From assembly GCA_003561595.1 (NCBI GenBank), contig PWWF01000208.1, positions 1 to 14,558 on the forward strand: a DNA stretch of 14,558 nucleotides. Reading direction: 5' to 3'. Positions 1 through 6,800 of this stretch are shown here, in pieces (positions within the stretch are counted from its first letter, which is position 1; every line of letters begins with the position of its first letter). A program made the position numbers and the translations under genes. Origin of the DNA: Paracoccaceae bacterium. Lineage in GTDB: Bacteria > Pseudomonadota > Alphaproteobacteria > Rhodobacterales > Rhodobacteraceae. The notes below the pieces were generated by a model. The model did not search any database and was not told the origin of the DNA. It worked only from the letters and a program-made list of their open reading frames with translations.

Positions 1-16
1 GGGGATGGTCGCACTC

Positions 17-45
17 TTGACGTGATGGTCCATTCAACCTATTGG
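17..45 (+). promoter_or_regulatory. Candidate sigma-70-type promoter for acpP
   Basis: A TTGACG hexamer at 17-22 (5 of 6 to the -35 consensus) is followed after 17 bases by TATTGG at 40-45 (3 of 6 to the -10 consensus). It sits about 90 bases upstream of the acpP start, which fits a short leader. The -10 is weak, but GC-rich alphaproteobacteria often have poor -10 elements. Inferred from pattern only. Confidence 0.3.
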
Positions 46-77
46 GCGCTCGACGTGACGTCGCAGAGGCGGCGCGC

Positions 78-99
78 AAGGCATAGACAAGGCATAGAC
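78..99 (+). repeat. Tandem 11-bp duplication in the acpP leader
   Basis: The 11-base unit AAGGCATAGAC occurs twice in a row (78-88 and 89-99) and is followed by a further AAG. Directly after it is a small hairpin, GCCGG-TGA-CCGGC (102-114), and then the ribosome binding site. The duplication lies in the presumed untranslated leader. It may be a simple slippage duplication, and no function is shown. Confidence 0.6.
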
Positions 100-133
100 A
101 AGCCGGTGACCGGCAAAACCTAAGGGGAAGAAC

Positions 134-367
134 ATGAGCGATATCGCGGATCGTGTGAAGAAGATCGTGGTCGAGCATCTGGGTGTGGATGAAGCCAAGA
201 TCACCGATGGGGCCTCCTTCATCGACGATCTGGGCGCAGACAGCCTGGACACGGTCGAACTGGTCATGGCCTTTGAGGAAGAATTCGGCATCGAGATCCC
301 GGATGATGCGGCCGAGAACATCCAGACCTTCGGCGACGCCGTGAAGTTCATCTCGGAAGCGACCTGA
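134..367 (+). CDS. acpP: Acyl carrier protein
   Basis: This is the small acidic cytosolic carrier on which fatty acids are built. The growing acyl chain is held as a thioester on a 4'-phosphopantetheine arm. The 77-residue length is typical of the family. The DSL motif is at residues 36-38, with Ser37 as the attachment site, in the usual context [19 protein letters not shown]. The protein is rich in Asp and Glu, as expected for a four-helix ACP that docks on basic patches of partner enzymes. The start is supported by a purine-rich ribosome binding site (AAGGGGAAG) just upstream. It stands before fabF, which extends acyl-ACP, but an intrinsic terminator lies between them. ACP is therefore probably made from its own abundant transcript, with reduced read-through into fabF. 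Identification is essentially certain. Confidence 0.98.
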   Translation: MSDIADRVKKIVVEHLGVDEAKITDGASFIDDLGADSLDTVELVMAFEEEFGIEIPDDAAENIQTFGDAVKFISEAT

Positions 368-406
368 GGCACGGGCCCGGCAGCTTCATGCCAGTGAATG
401 CCAATG

Positions 407-430
407 CGCCACCCTCGCGGGTGGCGTTTT
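407..430 (+). terminator. Intrinsic terminator after acpP
   Basis: A perfect 8-bp GC-rich stem (CGCCACCC at 407-414 with GGGTGGCG at 419-426) encloses the tetraloop TCGC and is followed directly by TTTT (427-430). It lies 39 bases after the acpP stop. It probably ends most acpP transcripts and partly uncouples acpP from fabF. Confidence 0.8.
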
Positions 431-604
431 GCGTCATGCAGCACCGTGCCCGCGCGTCGGATGGGCGCAGAGGCACAGCGCGCGTCGATTCCCGATGACA
501 TTTCAGCGAAAGGCTGCCTTGCCGCGCCCCAATACTCTTTCCCCGCAGGCCAAATCCGGCTATCAGACGCGGCAAAATCAGGTCTGAGAGAGGAGCGGGG
601 CAGA

Positions 605-1870
605 ATGCGCAGGGTGGTCATTACTGGTCTGGGGATGGTCTCGCCGCTGGCATGCGGGGTTGAGGAAAGCTGGACGCGGCTTTTGGCCGGGAAATCCGCT
701 GCCGGGCCGATCACACGATTCGACGCAAGCGCGCTGGCGACAACCTATGCGTGTGAAGTCCCGCGCGGGGATGGCAGCGACGGCACGTTCAACCCCGATG
801 ACTGGATCGCGCCGAAAGAGGCGCGCAAGGTCGATGACTTCATCCTCTATGGAATTGCGGCGGCGGAACAGGCCGTGCGCGATTCGGGCTGGATGCCGCA
901 GGATGAGGCGGATCGCGAACGCACCGGCGTGATGATCGGATCGGGGATTGGCGGGCTGTCCACGATTGCCGACACCTCGATCCTGCTCAAGGAACGCGGG
1001 GCGCGCCGCGTATCGCCCTTTTTCATTCCCTCGGCGCTGATCAACCTGATCTCGGGGCAGGTCAGCATTCGCCACGGGTTCAAGGGTCCGAACCATTCGG
1101 TGGTCACCGCCTGTTCGACCGGCGCCCATGCCATCGGTGATGCGGCCCGCCTGATCCAGTGGGGCGATGCCGAGGTGATGATCGCAGGCGGGGCCGAGGC
1201 CGCGATCTGCGAAATCGGTATCGTGGGGTTCAATGCCTGCAAGGCGCTGTCCACCAAGCGGGGCAACGACCCGCAAGCGGCCTCGCGCCCCTATGATGCC
1301 GATCGAGACGGGTTCGTGATGGGTGAGGGTGCGGGCGTGGTCGTGCTGGAGGAGTATGAACACGCGAAAGCGCGCGGCGCAAAGATATATGCCGAAGTGC
1401 TGGGCTATGGCATGTCGGGCGATGCCTATCACATCACCGCCCCGTCCGAGGACGGCGACGGCGCGCTGCGGTCTATGAAAGCGGCAGTGGACCGTGCGGG
1501 GATCGCGCCGGGGCAGATCGACTACATCAACGCGCATGGCACCTCGACCATGGCGGATGTGATCGAACTGGCGGCGGTCGAGCGGTTGATGGGGAATGAT
1601 GCGGGCCGCGCCACGATGTCATCGACGAAATCGGCCATCGGGCATCTGCTGGGCGCGGCGGGCGCGGTCGAGGCGATCTTCTGCGTGCTGGCGATTCGCG
1701 ACCAGATCGCGCCGCCCACGCTGAATCTGGACAACCCGGCGGTTGAAACGCCGCTGGATCTGGCCCCGAATGCCGCGCGCAAACGCGATATCTCGATCGC
1801 GCTGTCCAACAGTTTCGGGTTCGGCGGGACCAATGCCAGCCTGATCCTGGGCAAGGTGGCGGCGGGATGA
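605..1870 (+). CDS. fabF: Beta-ketoacyl-ACP synthase II
   Basis: This cytosolic condensing enzyme of type II fatty acid synthesis joins malonyl-ACP to an acyl-ACP with loss of CO2. FabF-type enzymes elongate C16:1 to C18:1 and so influence cis-vaccenate content. The 421-residue protein has the thiolase-like double fold. The Cys-His-His triad is visible: Cys170 in TACSTGAH, His311 in NAHGTSTMAD and His347 in SSTKSAIGHLLGAAG, with the conserved Lys342 in the last motif. The glycine-rich C-terminal SNSFGFGGTNAS is also present. The start at 605 is chosen because AGGAG (591-595) precedes it by 9 bases and the protein then opens with the family-typical MRRVVITGLGMVSP. The frame stays open 69 codons further upstream, but that stretch spans the acpP terminator and is not family-like. 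The stop overlaps the mltG start by 4 bases. Confidence 0.97.
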   Translation: MRRVVITGLGMVSPLACGVEESWTRLLAGKSAAGPITRFDASALATTYACEVPRGDGSDGTFNPDDWIAPKEARKVDDFILYGIAAAEQAVRDSGWMPQDEADRERTGVMIGSGIGGLSTIADTSILLKERGARRVSPFFIPSALINLISGQVSIRHGFKGPNHSVVTACSTGAHAIGDAARLIQWGDAEVMIAGGAEAAICEIGIVGFNACKALSTKRGNDPQAASRPYDADRDGFVMGEGAGVVVLEEYEHAKARGAKIYAEVLGYGMSGDAYHITAPSEDGDGALRSMKAAVDRAGIAPGQIDYINAHGTSTMADVIELAAVERLMGNDAGRATMSSTKSAIGHLLGAAGAVEAIFCVLAIRDQIAPPTLNLDNPAVETPLDLAPNAARKRDISIALSNSFGFGGTNASLILGKVAAG

Positions 1871-3021
1871 TCCGGCATATCGTCGCCAATGCCCTGACGC
1901 TGATGATCGTCGGGCTTGTCGCGCTGGCCGTGATGATCGCGGCGGGGCAGCGCCAGTTCTATGCCGAAGGCCCGCTGGAGCAGGCGATCTGCTTCAATGT
2001 GGCGCAGGGTGCATCCTTGCGTGCCGTATCTGCCGGGCTGGCGCGCGAAGGGGCGATCGGCTCGCAACATGTGTTCCGGATCGGCGCGCAATACACTGAC
2101 CGGTCAGGAGCGTTGCGTTTCGGGTCCTATCTGATCCCCGAGCAAGCCTCGATGGATGAGATCATGGACATCATGACACGCGGCGGCGCGTCCACCTGCG
2201 GGTCGGAAATCCATTACCGGATCGGGGTGACGCAGATCGATACGCGGGTACGCGAACTGGACCCGTCCACGCGGCAGTTTGAAGTCGTGCTGCAATTCCC
2301 CGCGGGTGAAGAGCCGCCCGAGGACTACGCCGCTTTCGCCGAGCAGTCGGATATAACCTATCGCATCACCGTGGCCGAAGGGGCGACAAGCTGGCAGGTC
2401 TGGGAAGGGCTGCGGCTGGCCGAATTCCTTGACGGCGATCCCGGCGATGTACCGCGCGAGGGATGGCTGGCCCCTGACAGCTATTCGGTGGCGCGCGGGG
2501 CAGACCGGCAGGCGCTGCTGGCCGAGATGGAGGCGCGGCAGGACGCGATTCTGGCGCGATACTGGGACGGGCGTGACCCGGATCTGCCCTATAACAGCCC
2601 CGAAGAGGCGTTGATCATGGCCTCTATCGTCGAGAAGGAGACAGGGGTTGCCGATGAGCGGCGGCAGGTCGCGAGTGTCTTCGTCAACCGGTTGCGCGTG
2701 CCGATGCGGCTGCAGACAGACCCCACGGTGATCTATGGCATCACGCAGGGGCAGGGGACATTGGGGCGCGGGCTGCGCCGGTCCGAGCTGGACACGACGA
2801 CGCCCTATAATACCTACCGCATCGACGGGCTGCCGCCCACGCCGATTGCCAATCCGGGCCGGGCGGCGATTGCCGCGGCACTGGACCCCGATGATACGCC
2901 CTATCTGTATTTCGTGGCCGATGGCACGGGCGGGCATACTTTCACCACCAATCTCGCCGATCACAATCGGGCCGTGGCGCGCTGGCGCGAGATCGAGGCG
3001 CAACAGCGCCAGAGCGACTGA
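1867..3021 (+). CDS. mltG: Endolytic murein transglycosylase MltG (YceG family)
   Basis: MltG is anchored in the inner membrane and cuts nascent glycan strands of peptidoglycan in the periplasm. It forms 1,6-anhydro ends and is thought to set strand length. The 384-residue protein has one N-terminal membrane helix (about residues 5-26). Then come LysM-like segments (for example EGATSWQVWEGL) and the catalytic domain. Family motifs seen are EGWLAPDSY, MASIVEKETG (Glu256/Glu258, holding the catalytic acid), LQTDPTVIYG, TPYNTYRIDGLPPTPIANPG and YFVADGTGGHTF. The start ATG lies inside the fabF stop (ATGA, 1867-1870), with GGTGG upstream, so translation is probably coupled to fabF. Placement next to fabF is widely conserved in Proteobacteria. 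It is longer than the E. coli protein (about 340 residues), with extra sequence around residues 120-170. Confidence 0.94.
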   Translation: MIRHIVANALTLMIVGLVALAVMIAAGQRQFYAEGPLEQAICFNVAQGASLRAVSAGLAREGAIGSQHVFRIGAQYTDRSGALRFGSYLIPEQASMDEIMDIMTRGGASTCGSEIHYRIGVTQIDTRVRELDPSTRQFEVVLQFPAGEEPPEDYAAFAEQSDITYRITVAEGATSWQVWEGLRLAEFLDGDPGDVPREGWLAPDSYSVARGADRQALLAEMEARQDAILARYWDGRDPDLPYNSPEEALIMASIVEKETGVADERRQVASVFVNRLRVPMRLQTDPTVIYGITQGQGTLGRGLRRSELDTTTPYNTYRIDGLPPTPIANPGRAAIAAALDPDDTPYLYFVADGTGGHTFTTNLADHNRAVARWREIEAQQRQSD

Positions 3022-3022
3022 A

Positions 3023-3118
3023 CCCGCCAGTCCGCGCGCCCGAGGGGCCCGCCCACCCCCCCTTGCGGCGCGCCCGTTCCGGGCGCTTGCTCGCCCCTCG
3101 GGCGCGCGGACTGGCGGG
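3023..3118. repeat. Long perfect inverted repeat downstream of mltG
   Basis: Two 26-base arms (3023-3048 and 3093-3118) are exact reverse complements. They are separated by 44 bases that contain a second perfect hairpin (GCGCCCG at 3070-3076, TTC, CGGGCGC at 3080-3086). The whole block begins one base after the mltG stop codon and is extremely GC-rich. Neither side has a T-run, so it is not a textbook intrinsic terminator. It could be a 3' RNA stabiliser for the fabF-mltG message, a Rho-independent stop without U-tract, or a dispersed palindromic (REP-like) element. Structure is seen directly; function is unknown. Confidence 0.85.
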
Positions 3119-3139
3119 GCGGAGAGGACATGAAATGAC

Positions 3140-3170
3140 AAAAGGGGCTGTCCGCGTCGGGACAGCCCCT
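3140..3170 (-). terminator. Intrinsic terminator of the cytochrome c gene
   Basis: A perfect 11-bp stem (3143-3153 with 3160-3170, 6-base loop) is followed on the minus strand by TTTT, then GTCATTT. It lies 26 bases past the stop of the minus-strand cytochrome gene. On the plus strand the hairpin has no T-tail, so it points to the minus-strand transcript. Confidence 0.75.
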
Positions 3171-3196
3171 GTCAGGTCAGATCGCGCGCGACGATC

Positions 3197-4132
3197 TTAT
3201 TGGGTGTTTTCGTTCAGGAACCCCAGCACATCGATCCGGTCCTGTTCGTCGCGCAGCCCGCGAAAGGCCATCTGGTTGCCGGGGATGTAGGCATCGGGGT
3301 TTTCAAGCCATTCCAGCAGAGCCTCGACTGTCCAGACGCCATCGTAATCCTGCAATGCGCTGGAATAGCGCCAGCCATCGGCGATTGCGACTTCGCGTCC
3401 GATGATGTTGACCAGATGCGGCCCGCCCTGATTACGCTCGGCGTCATAGACATGGCAGGAGCGGCATTGGCGCCAGACCGATTCGCCATTGGCAATATCA
3501 GCATTCGCCAGGAGTGCGAAGTCATCCTCTGCAGTGGCCGCTTCCGTGGCGGACTCATCTGCTGCGGTCTGGGCGTCTTCCTCGGTCGCCTCAGCTTCTA
3601 CGGCTTCTTCCTCGGCAGCTTCGGCTTCTGCGACCTCAGCTTCTACGGCTTCTTCCTCGGCAGCTTCGGCTTCTGCGACCTCAGTTTCTGCGGCTTCTTC
3701 CTCGGCAGCTTCGGCTTCTGCGACCTCAGTTTCTGCGGCCTCTTCCTCTGCAGCTTCGGCTTCTGCGACCTCAGTTTCCGTCACGTCTTCTTCGGCCTCG
3801 GCGGCGTCCTCGGCCTCGGCGATCTCTTCCTCATCGGGCAGGTCCACCCCTTCGCCATTCGCATCCTCTGCTTCGGCCAGACGCGCCGCGCGCAGGGATT
3901 CGCTGGCAAAATCGCGCGGCACGCGATAGACGGACGGCACGCTCACATCCGAGTCGTCATCCGTGAAACGCGCGATGCCGCCTGCCTCTCGCGAGACTAT
4001 GGCGCGTTCGCGCGCGCCGAAAGCATCAATAATCACGACCAGAAACAGGATCACCGTTGCGCCGATCAATACCAGACGCGGGGTCTGATCGTTCAGCACC
4101 ATCTTCCTGAGTTGGGCAAGCCAGGCTTCCAT
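3197..4132 (-). CDS. Membrane-anchored cytochrome c (cytochrome c_y-like) with acidic repeat linker
   Basis: Probable electron carrier tethered to the periplasmic face of the inner membrane. The 311-residue protein has one hydrophobic helix (about residues 20-38, an uncleaved signal anchor). A long Ala/Glu linker (about 80-205) follows, then a class I cytochrome c domain. That domain has the haem site CRSCH (223-227) and a distal ligand Met288 in GNQMAFRG. The layout matches cytochrome c_y of Rhodobacter, which carries electrons from the bc1 complex to a terminal oxidase, but the linker here is much longer. Four 15-residue repeats of the type ETEVAEAEAAEEEAA explain the length. The start at 4132 is chosen because GAGGAG lies 6 bases upstream; in-frame ATGs at 4153 and 4165 have no such site. 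It is transcribed in the same direction as the LacI gene but has its own candidate promoter. Cytochrome identity is sure; the c_y role is inferred. Confidence 0.88.
   Translation of the reverse strand: MEAWLAQLRKMVLNDQTPRLVLIGATVILFLVVIIDAFGARERAIVSREAGGIARFTDDDSDVSVPSVYRVPRDFASESLRAARLAEAEDANGEGVDLPDEEEIAEAEDAAEAEEDVTETEVAEAEAAEEEAAETEVAEAEAAEEEAAETEVAEAEAAEEEAVEAEVAEAEAAEEEAVEAEATEEDAQTAADESATEAATAEDDFALLANADIANGESVWRQCRSCHVYDAERNQGGPHLVNIIGREVAIADGWRYSSALQDYDGVWTVEALLEWLENPDAYIPGNQMAFRGLRDEQDRIDVLGFLNENTQ
3604..3783 (-). repeat. Four tandem 45-bp repeats inside the cytochrome c linker
   Basis: Units begin at 3604, 3649, 3694 and 3739, each exactly 45 bases, and encode 15-residue acidic repeats. 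The middle units are near identical at the DNA level. The outer ones carry a few changes, and a degraded partial unit lies at about 3588-3603. The reading frame is kept because 45 is a multiple of 3, so copy number changes would lengthen or shorten the tether without a frameshift. Confidence 0.92.
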
Positions 4133-4183
4133 CTCTATCTCCTCGTTCTGCATGTGCCGACGCAAGCGCCCCGGGCTTGGCAG

Positions 4184-4211
4184 AGTGTAGCTCTCGATGT
4201 GGTTTTGCCAA
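4184..4211 (-). promoter_or_regulatory. Candidate promoter for the cytochrome c gene
   Basis: On the minus strand, TTGGCA (4211-4206, 5 of 6 to -35) is followed after 16 bases by TACACT (4189-4184, 4 of 6 to -10). A start near 4177 would give a leader of about 45 bases before the ATG at 4132. This supports separate expression from the upstream LacI gene. A 7-bp inverted repeat (CTTGGCA at 4176-4182 and TGCCAAG at 4206-4212) brackets the element and could be an operator, though it may be chance. Confidence 0.4.
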
Positions 4212-4252
4212 GTGTCATGCGCGGTTATCCGCGAATCGCTTGCGTCCTCGCT

Positions 4253-5284
4253 TCAGCGGCCCGGCGGCGGGGCCGTGGTGCTGCGGGTGATCAGTTCGAC
4301 CGGGGCAAAGCTGATCGGAACCGCATGAGGCGACGGGTCGCTTTGCAAGCGGCCCAGCAGTTCCTCGGCAGCCATGCGGCCCAGCAGAGCACGATCCTGC
4401 CGGATGGTGGTGAGTGCGGGCGACACATGGCCTGCGATTTCGATATCGTCGAACCCCACCACGGACAGGTCCTCGGGAACCCGTAGCCCCGCCTGTTGCG
4501 CGCGCGAGATCAGGCTGAGGGCGATTTCGTCGGACGCGCAGAACACGGCGGTCGGACGGTCGGCCAAGGCGATCAGTCGCTCTGCCGCGCGGGCGCCGCA
4601 ACTGAGCGTGAAATCGCCCGGAATGATCCAGTCGGGGGCAATGCTCAGCCCGTGATGGGCGCAGCGATCCTCGAACACGGAGCGGCGCACGCGGGCCAGA
4701 ATATTGTCGGACGGCCCGGTGACATGCGCGATTTTCCGATGCCCCAGCGCCACAAGATGATCGACCGCAAGCCGCGCCCCCAGCGGGTTGTCACTGCGGA
4801 TCGAGGGCAAAAGCAGCTTGTCGGACCATTCGCAGCAGAACACCACATTCCTGAGCAGATCGGCATTTTTCAGCGTTTCACCCATGGTGGCGGACATATG
4901 CCCGTCCAGTGTGATCACGCCGTCAGCGCTGCCATTGAACAGATAGTCCGAGACCACCTGATCGGGGGCGCTGGGTTGTTGGCTGTCAAAGACCAGAACC
5001 GAATAGCCATTGGCGGCGAACACATCATTGATGCTGGAAAGGATCAGCGAAAAGAACGGGTTGCCGAGATTGGGCACCAGCACCAGAACCGCACCCGCGC
5101 GCTGTGTGCGCAGGTTGCGCGCGGCGCGGTTGACGCGGTAGCCGGTGGTGCGGATGGCATCGAAAACGCGCTGACGCGTCTTTTCCGACAGGCGGTCGGG
5201 CTGGGTCAGCGCGCGGCTGACCGTGGCGGTTGAAACGCCCGCGACCTGCGCGACATCGGTTATCCTGGGTTTCGGCATCTGCAT
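4253..5284 (-). CDS. LacI-family transcriptional regulator
   Basis: A 343-residue sugar-responsive DNA-binding regulator, probably a repressor of the divergent sugar operon. The N-terminal helix-turn-helix (about residues 6-27) reads ITDVAQVAGVSTATVSRAL, followed by the hinge helix region RAARNLRTQRAG (about 54-65). The rest is a periplasmic-binding-protein-like effector domain with typical landmarks NPFFSLIL, SDNPLGARLAVDHL, GHRKIAHVTGP, CASDEIAL and VVGFDDIE. Family length is normal and no break is seen. The start could be the ATG at 5284 or the in-frame ATG at 5278; neither has a strong ribosome binding site. It faces away from the importer operon across a 216-base gap holding two LacI-type operators, so autoregulation and local control are likely. 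The effector is not predictable beyond an imported sugar or a breakdown product. Confidence 0.94.
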   Translation of the reverse strand: MQMPKPRITDVAQVAGVSTATVSRALTQPDRLSEKTRQRVFDAIRTTGYRVNRAARNLRTQRAGAVLVLVPNLGNPFFSLILSSINDVFAANGYSVLVFDSQQPSAPDQVVSDYLFNGSADGVITLDGHMSATMGETLKNADLLRNVVFCCEWSDKLLLPSIRSDNPLGARLAVDHLVALGHRKIAHVTGPSDNILARVRRSVFEDRCAHHGLSIAPDWIIPGDFTLSCGARAAERLIALADRPTAVFCASDEIALSLISRAQQAGLRVPEDLSVVGFDDIEIAGHVSPALTTIRQDRALLGRMAAEELLGRLQSDPSPHAVPISFAPVELITRSTTAPPPGR

Positions 5285-5322
5285 CGCGCGACGGGTCCAC
5301 TGTTAGCGAATGACAAATTTCT

Positions 5323-5341
5323 TGACAGCGAATTGCTGTCA
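5323..5341. promoter_or_regulatory. Inverted repeat TGACAGC-GAATT-GCTGTCA in the divergent control region
   Basis: A perfect 7-bp inverted repeat with a 5-base centre lies 38 bases upstream of the regulator start. Its left arm overlaps a consensus -35 hexamer (TTGACA, 5322-5327) on the plus strand. No good -10 follows at the usual distance, so a promoter is only suggested. It differs in sequence from the two LacI operators and could bind a second regulator. Confidence 0.35.
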
Positions 5342-5352
5342 GGAGAAGCTGT

Positions 5353-5366
5353 TGCAATCGATTACA
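5353..5366. promoter_or_regulatory. LacI-type operator O1 (one mismatch)
   Basis: TGCAATCGATTACA differs by one base in symmetry from the palindrome at 5410-5423. The central CG and the overall form are typical of LacI-family operators. Its centre is 57 bases from the second site, compatible with bridging by a tetramer or with separate blocks on the two divergent promoters. Confidence 0.75.
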
Positions 5367-5409
5367 TCAGTGACTCGGATTGGAGGATGCGAGGTGACGC
5401 TGTTTGAAA

Positions 5410-5423
5410 TGTAATCGATTACA
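5410..5423. promoter_or_regulatory. LacI-type operator O2 (perfect palindrome)
   Basis: TGTAATCGATTACA is a perfect 14-bp palindrome 78 bases before the start of the sugar-binding protein gene. LacI-family regulators commonly recognise palindromes with a central CG. Its left half, TGTAAT, also resembles a -10 element, but no matching -35 was found at 16-18 bases. The neighbouring LacI gene makes it the probable binding protein. Confidence 0.82.
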
Positions 5424-5500
5424 CAGTGCGGGCAAGGGAAATGCGAGAGGTTTGCCGCGCGCCAAGGCCAAATGATCAACGCCGTTCTAGGGAGGAACGC

Positions 5501-6736
5501 ATGAAAAAGACCCTGAGCCTGCTGGCAACCACCAGCCTTATCTCCGCCGGAAGCGCGGCCTGTGCTGTCGATCTTGAAGTGACGCATTGGTGGACCTCGG
5601 GCGGCGAAGCCGCTGCGGTCGCGGAATTTGCGCGTCTGTTCAATGAAAACACCGAACACACCTGGGTCGATGGCGCGATTGCCGGGGCAGGTGGCACTGC
5701 ACGGCCCATCATGATCGGGCGCATCACGGGTGGTGACCCGATGGGGGCCACGCAGTTCAACCATGGCCGCCAGGCAGAGGAACTGGTCGAGGCCGGGCTG
5801 ATGCTGGACCTGACCGATCTGGCCGAGGAAGAAGACTGGCGCGATATCGTCAACCCGCCCTCGCTGCTGGATAGCTGCACGCTGGACGGGCGCATCTATT
5901 GTGTGCCGATCAACATCCATTCCTGGCAGTGGCTGTGGCTGAGCCATCAGGCCTATGAAGAGGCTGGCGTCGATGTCCCGACCAACTGGGATGAATTCGT
6001 GGCCGCCGCCCCCGCGCTGGAAGAGGCCGGGAAGATCCCGCTCGCGATGGGCGGGCAGCCATGGCAGCAGAACGGTGCCTTTGGCGTGATGGCGATTGCG
6101 CTGGCCGGGATCGAGGCGTGGGAAGCCGTGAATGTCGATCAGAACGCCGAAGTGGCGGCAGGGCCGGAATTTGCCCGCGTGTTCGAGGCCGCGGCCGAGG
6201 CGCGTGCGCTCTCCGCACGGTCCAATGTGCAGGACTGGAACCAGGCCACCAATATGCTGATCACCGGCCAGGCTGGCGGACAGATCATGGGCGACTGGGC
6301 ACAGGGCGAGTTTCAGGTCGCCGGACTGGTCGCGGGCGAGGATTATTCCTGCCTGCCGGGTCTGGGCGTGAACGAGATCATCTCGACCGGGGGGGATGCG
6401 TTCTATTTCCCCAAGATCGACAATGCCGAAACCGAGGCCGCGCAGCTTGAACTGGCGTCCCTGATGCTGTCGCAAGAGGCGCAGGTGGCCTTCAACCTCA
6501 AGAAAGGCTCGCTGCCGGTGCGCGGTGATGTCGATCTGGAAGCGGCCAATGACTGCATGAAGCGCGGTCTGGAGATTCTGGCATCGGGCAATATCCTGCC
6601 GGATGCGAACCAGACCCTCTCGCCTGACACGCAGGGCCAGATCGAGGACATGATGACAGAGTTCTGGTCGGACCAGAACTACACTGCTGAAGACGCGCAG
6701 CGCCTCTATGCAGAGATCATCGCCCGCGCGGATTGA
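5501..6736 (+). CDS. Sugar ABC transporter, periplasmic substrate-binding protein (CUT1, GtsA-like)
   Basis: Captures sugar in the periplasm and delivers it to the two permeases encoded next. The 411-residue protein starts with a Sec signal peptide (Lys2-Lys3, hydrophobic core 5-16, probable cleavage after Ala22 in ACA-VD). The mature start, LEVTHWWTSGGEAAAV, is typical of family 1 solute-binding proteins close to glucose/mannose binders. Aromatic residues in NIHSWQWLWLSHQAYEEAG and the motif GDWAQGEF are common sugar-contact regions of the group. It contains several cysteines after the signal (for example in DSCTLDGRIYCV), which may form disulphides. The start at 5501 is set by GGAGG (5491-5495). 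It is the first gene of the operon, downstream of the operators and before an intercistronic hairpin. The substrate is not fixed by sequence; GH43 in the operon favours a pentose-containing oligosaccharide. Confidence 0.92.
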   Translation: MKKTLSLLATTSLISAGSAACAVDLEVTHWWTSGGEAAAVAEFARLFNENTEHTWVDGAIAGAGGTARPIMIGRITGGDPMGATQFNHGRQAEELVEAGLMLDLTDLAEEEDWRDIVNPPSLLDSCTLDGRIYCVPINIHSWQWLWLSHQAYEEAGVDVPTNWDEFVAAAPALEEAGKIPLAMGGQPWQQNGAFGVMAIALAGIEAWEAVNVDQNAEVAAGPEFARVFEAAAEARALSARSNVQDWNQATNMLITGQAGGQIMGDWAQGEFQVAGLVAGEDYSCLPGLGVNEIISTGGDAFYFPKIDNAETEAAQLELASLMLSQEAQVAFNLKKGSLPVRGDVDLEAANDCMKRGLEILASGNILPDANQTLSPDTQGQIEDMMTEFWSDQNYTAEDAQRLYAEIIARAD

Positions 6737-6746
6737 TCCGGCACAC

Positions 6747-6773
6747 TGACCCTTCGGCCTTGCCGAAGGGTCA
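6747..6773 (+). promoter_or_regulatory. Intercistronic hairpin between binding protein and permease genes
   Basis: A perfect 12-bp stem (6747-6758 with 6762-6773) with a 3-base loop lies 10 bases after the binding-protein stop. No T-run follows, so full termination is unlikely. In many binding-protein importers such hairpins protect the upstream message from 3' decay, giving excess binding protein over permease. That role is inferred here. Confidence 0.7.
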
Positions 6774-6800
6774 CACCATTCCTTGTTCCCGGAGGTTATG

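Noticed and set aside
398..604. N-terminal extension of FabF by 69 codons
   Set aside because: It runs through the acpP terminator, lacks family similarity, and a good ribosome binding site stands before the ATG at 605.
3023..3118. Terminal inverted repeats of an insertion sequence
   Set aside because: Only 44 bases lie between the arms, with no transposase and no flanking target duplication seen.
3604..3783. CRISPR-like array
   Set aside because: The repeats are directly adjacent with no unique spacers and encode a repeated peptide in frame.
4133..4165. Upstream starts for the cytochrome gene (ATG at 4153 and 4165)
   Set aside because: The only good ribosome binding site (GAGGAG) lies within this stretch and is spaced for the ATG at 4132.
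3200..4486. Plus-strand open frame with Phe/Gly/Cys-rich repeats
   Set aside because: The repeats mirror the 45-bp repeats of the minus-strand cytochrome gene, which has a haem motif, membrane anchor, ribosome binding site and terminator.
6747..6773. Full intrinsic terminator after the binding-protein gene
   Set aside because: No T-run follows the stem, and the downstream permease and ATPase genes need transcription from upstream.
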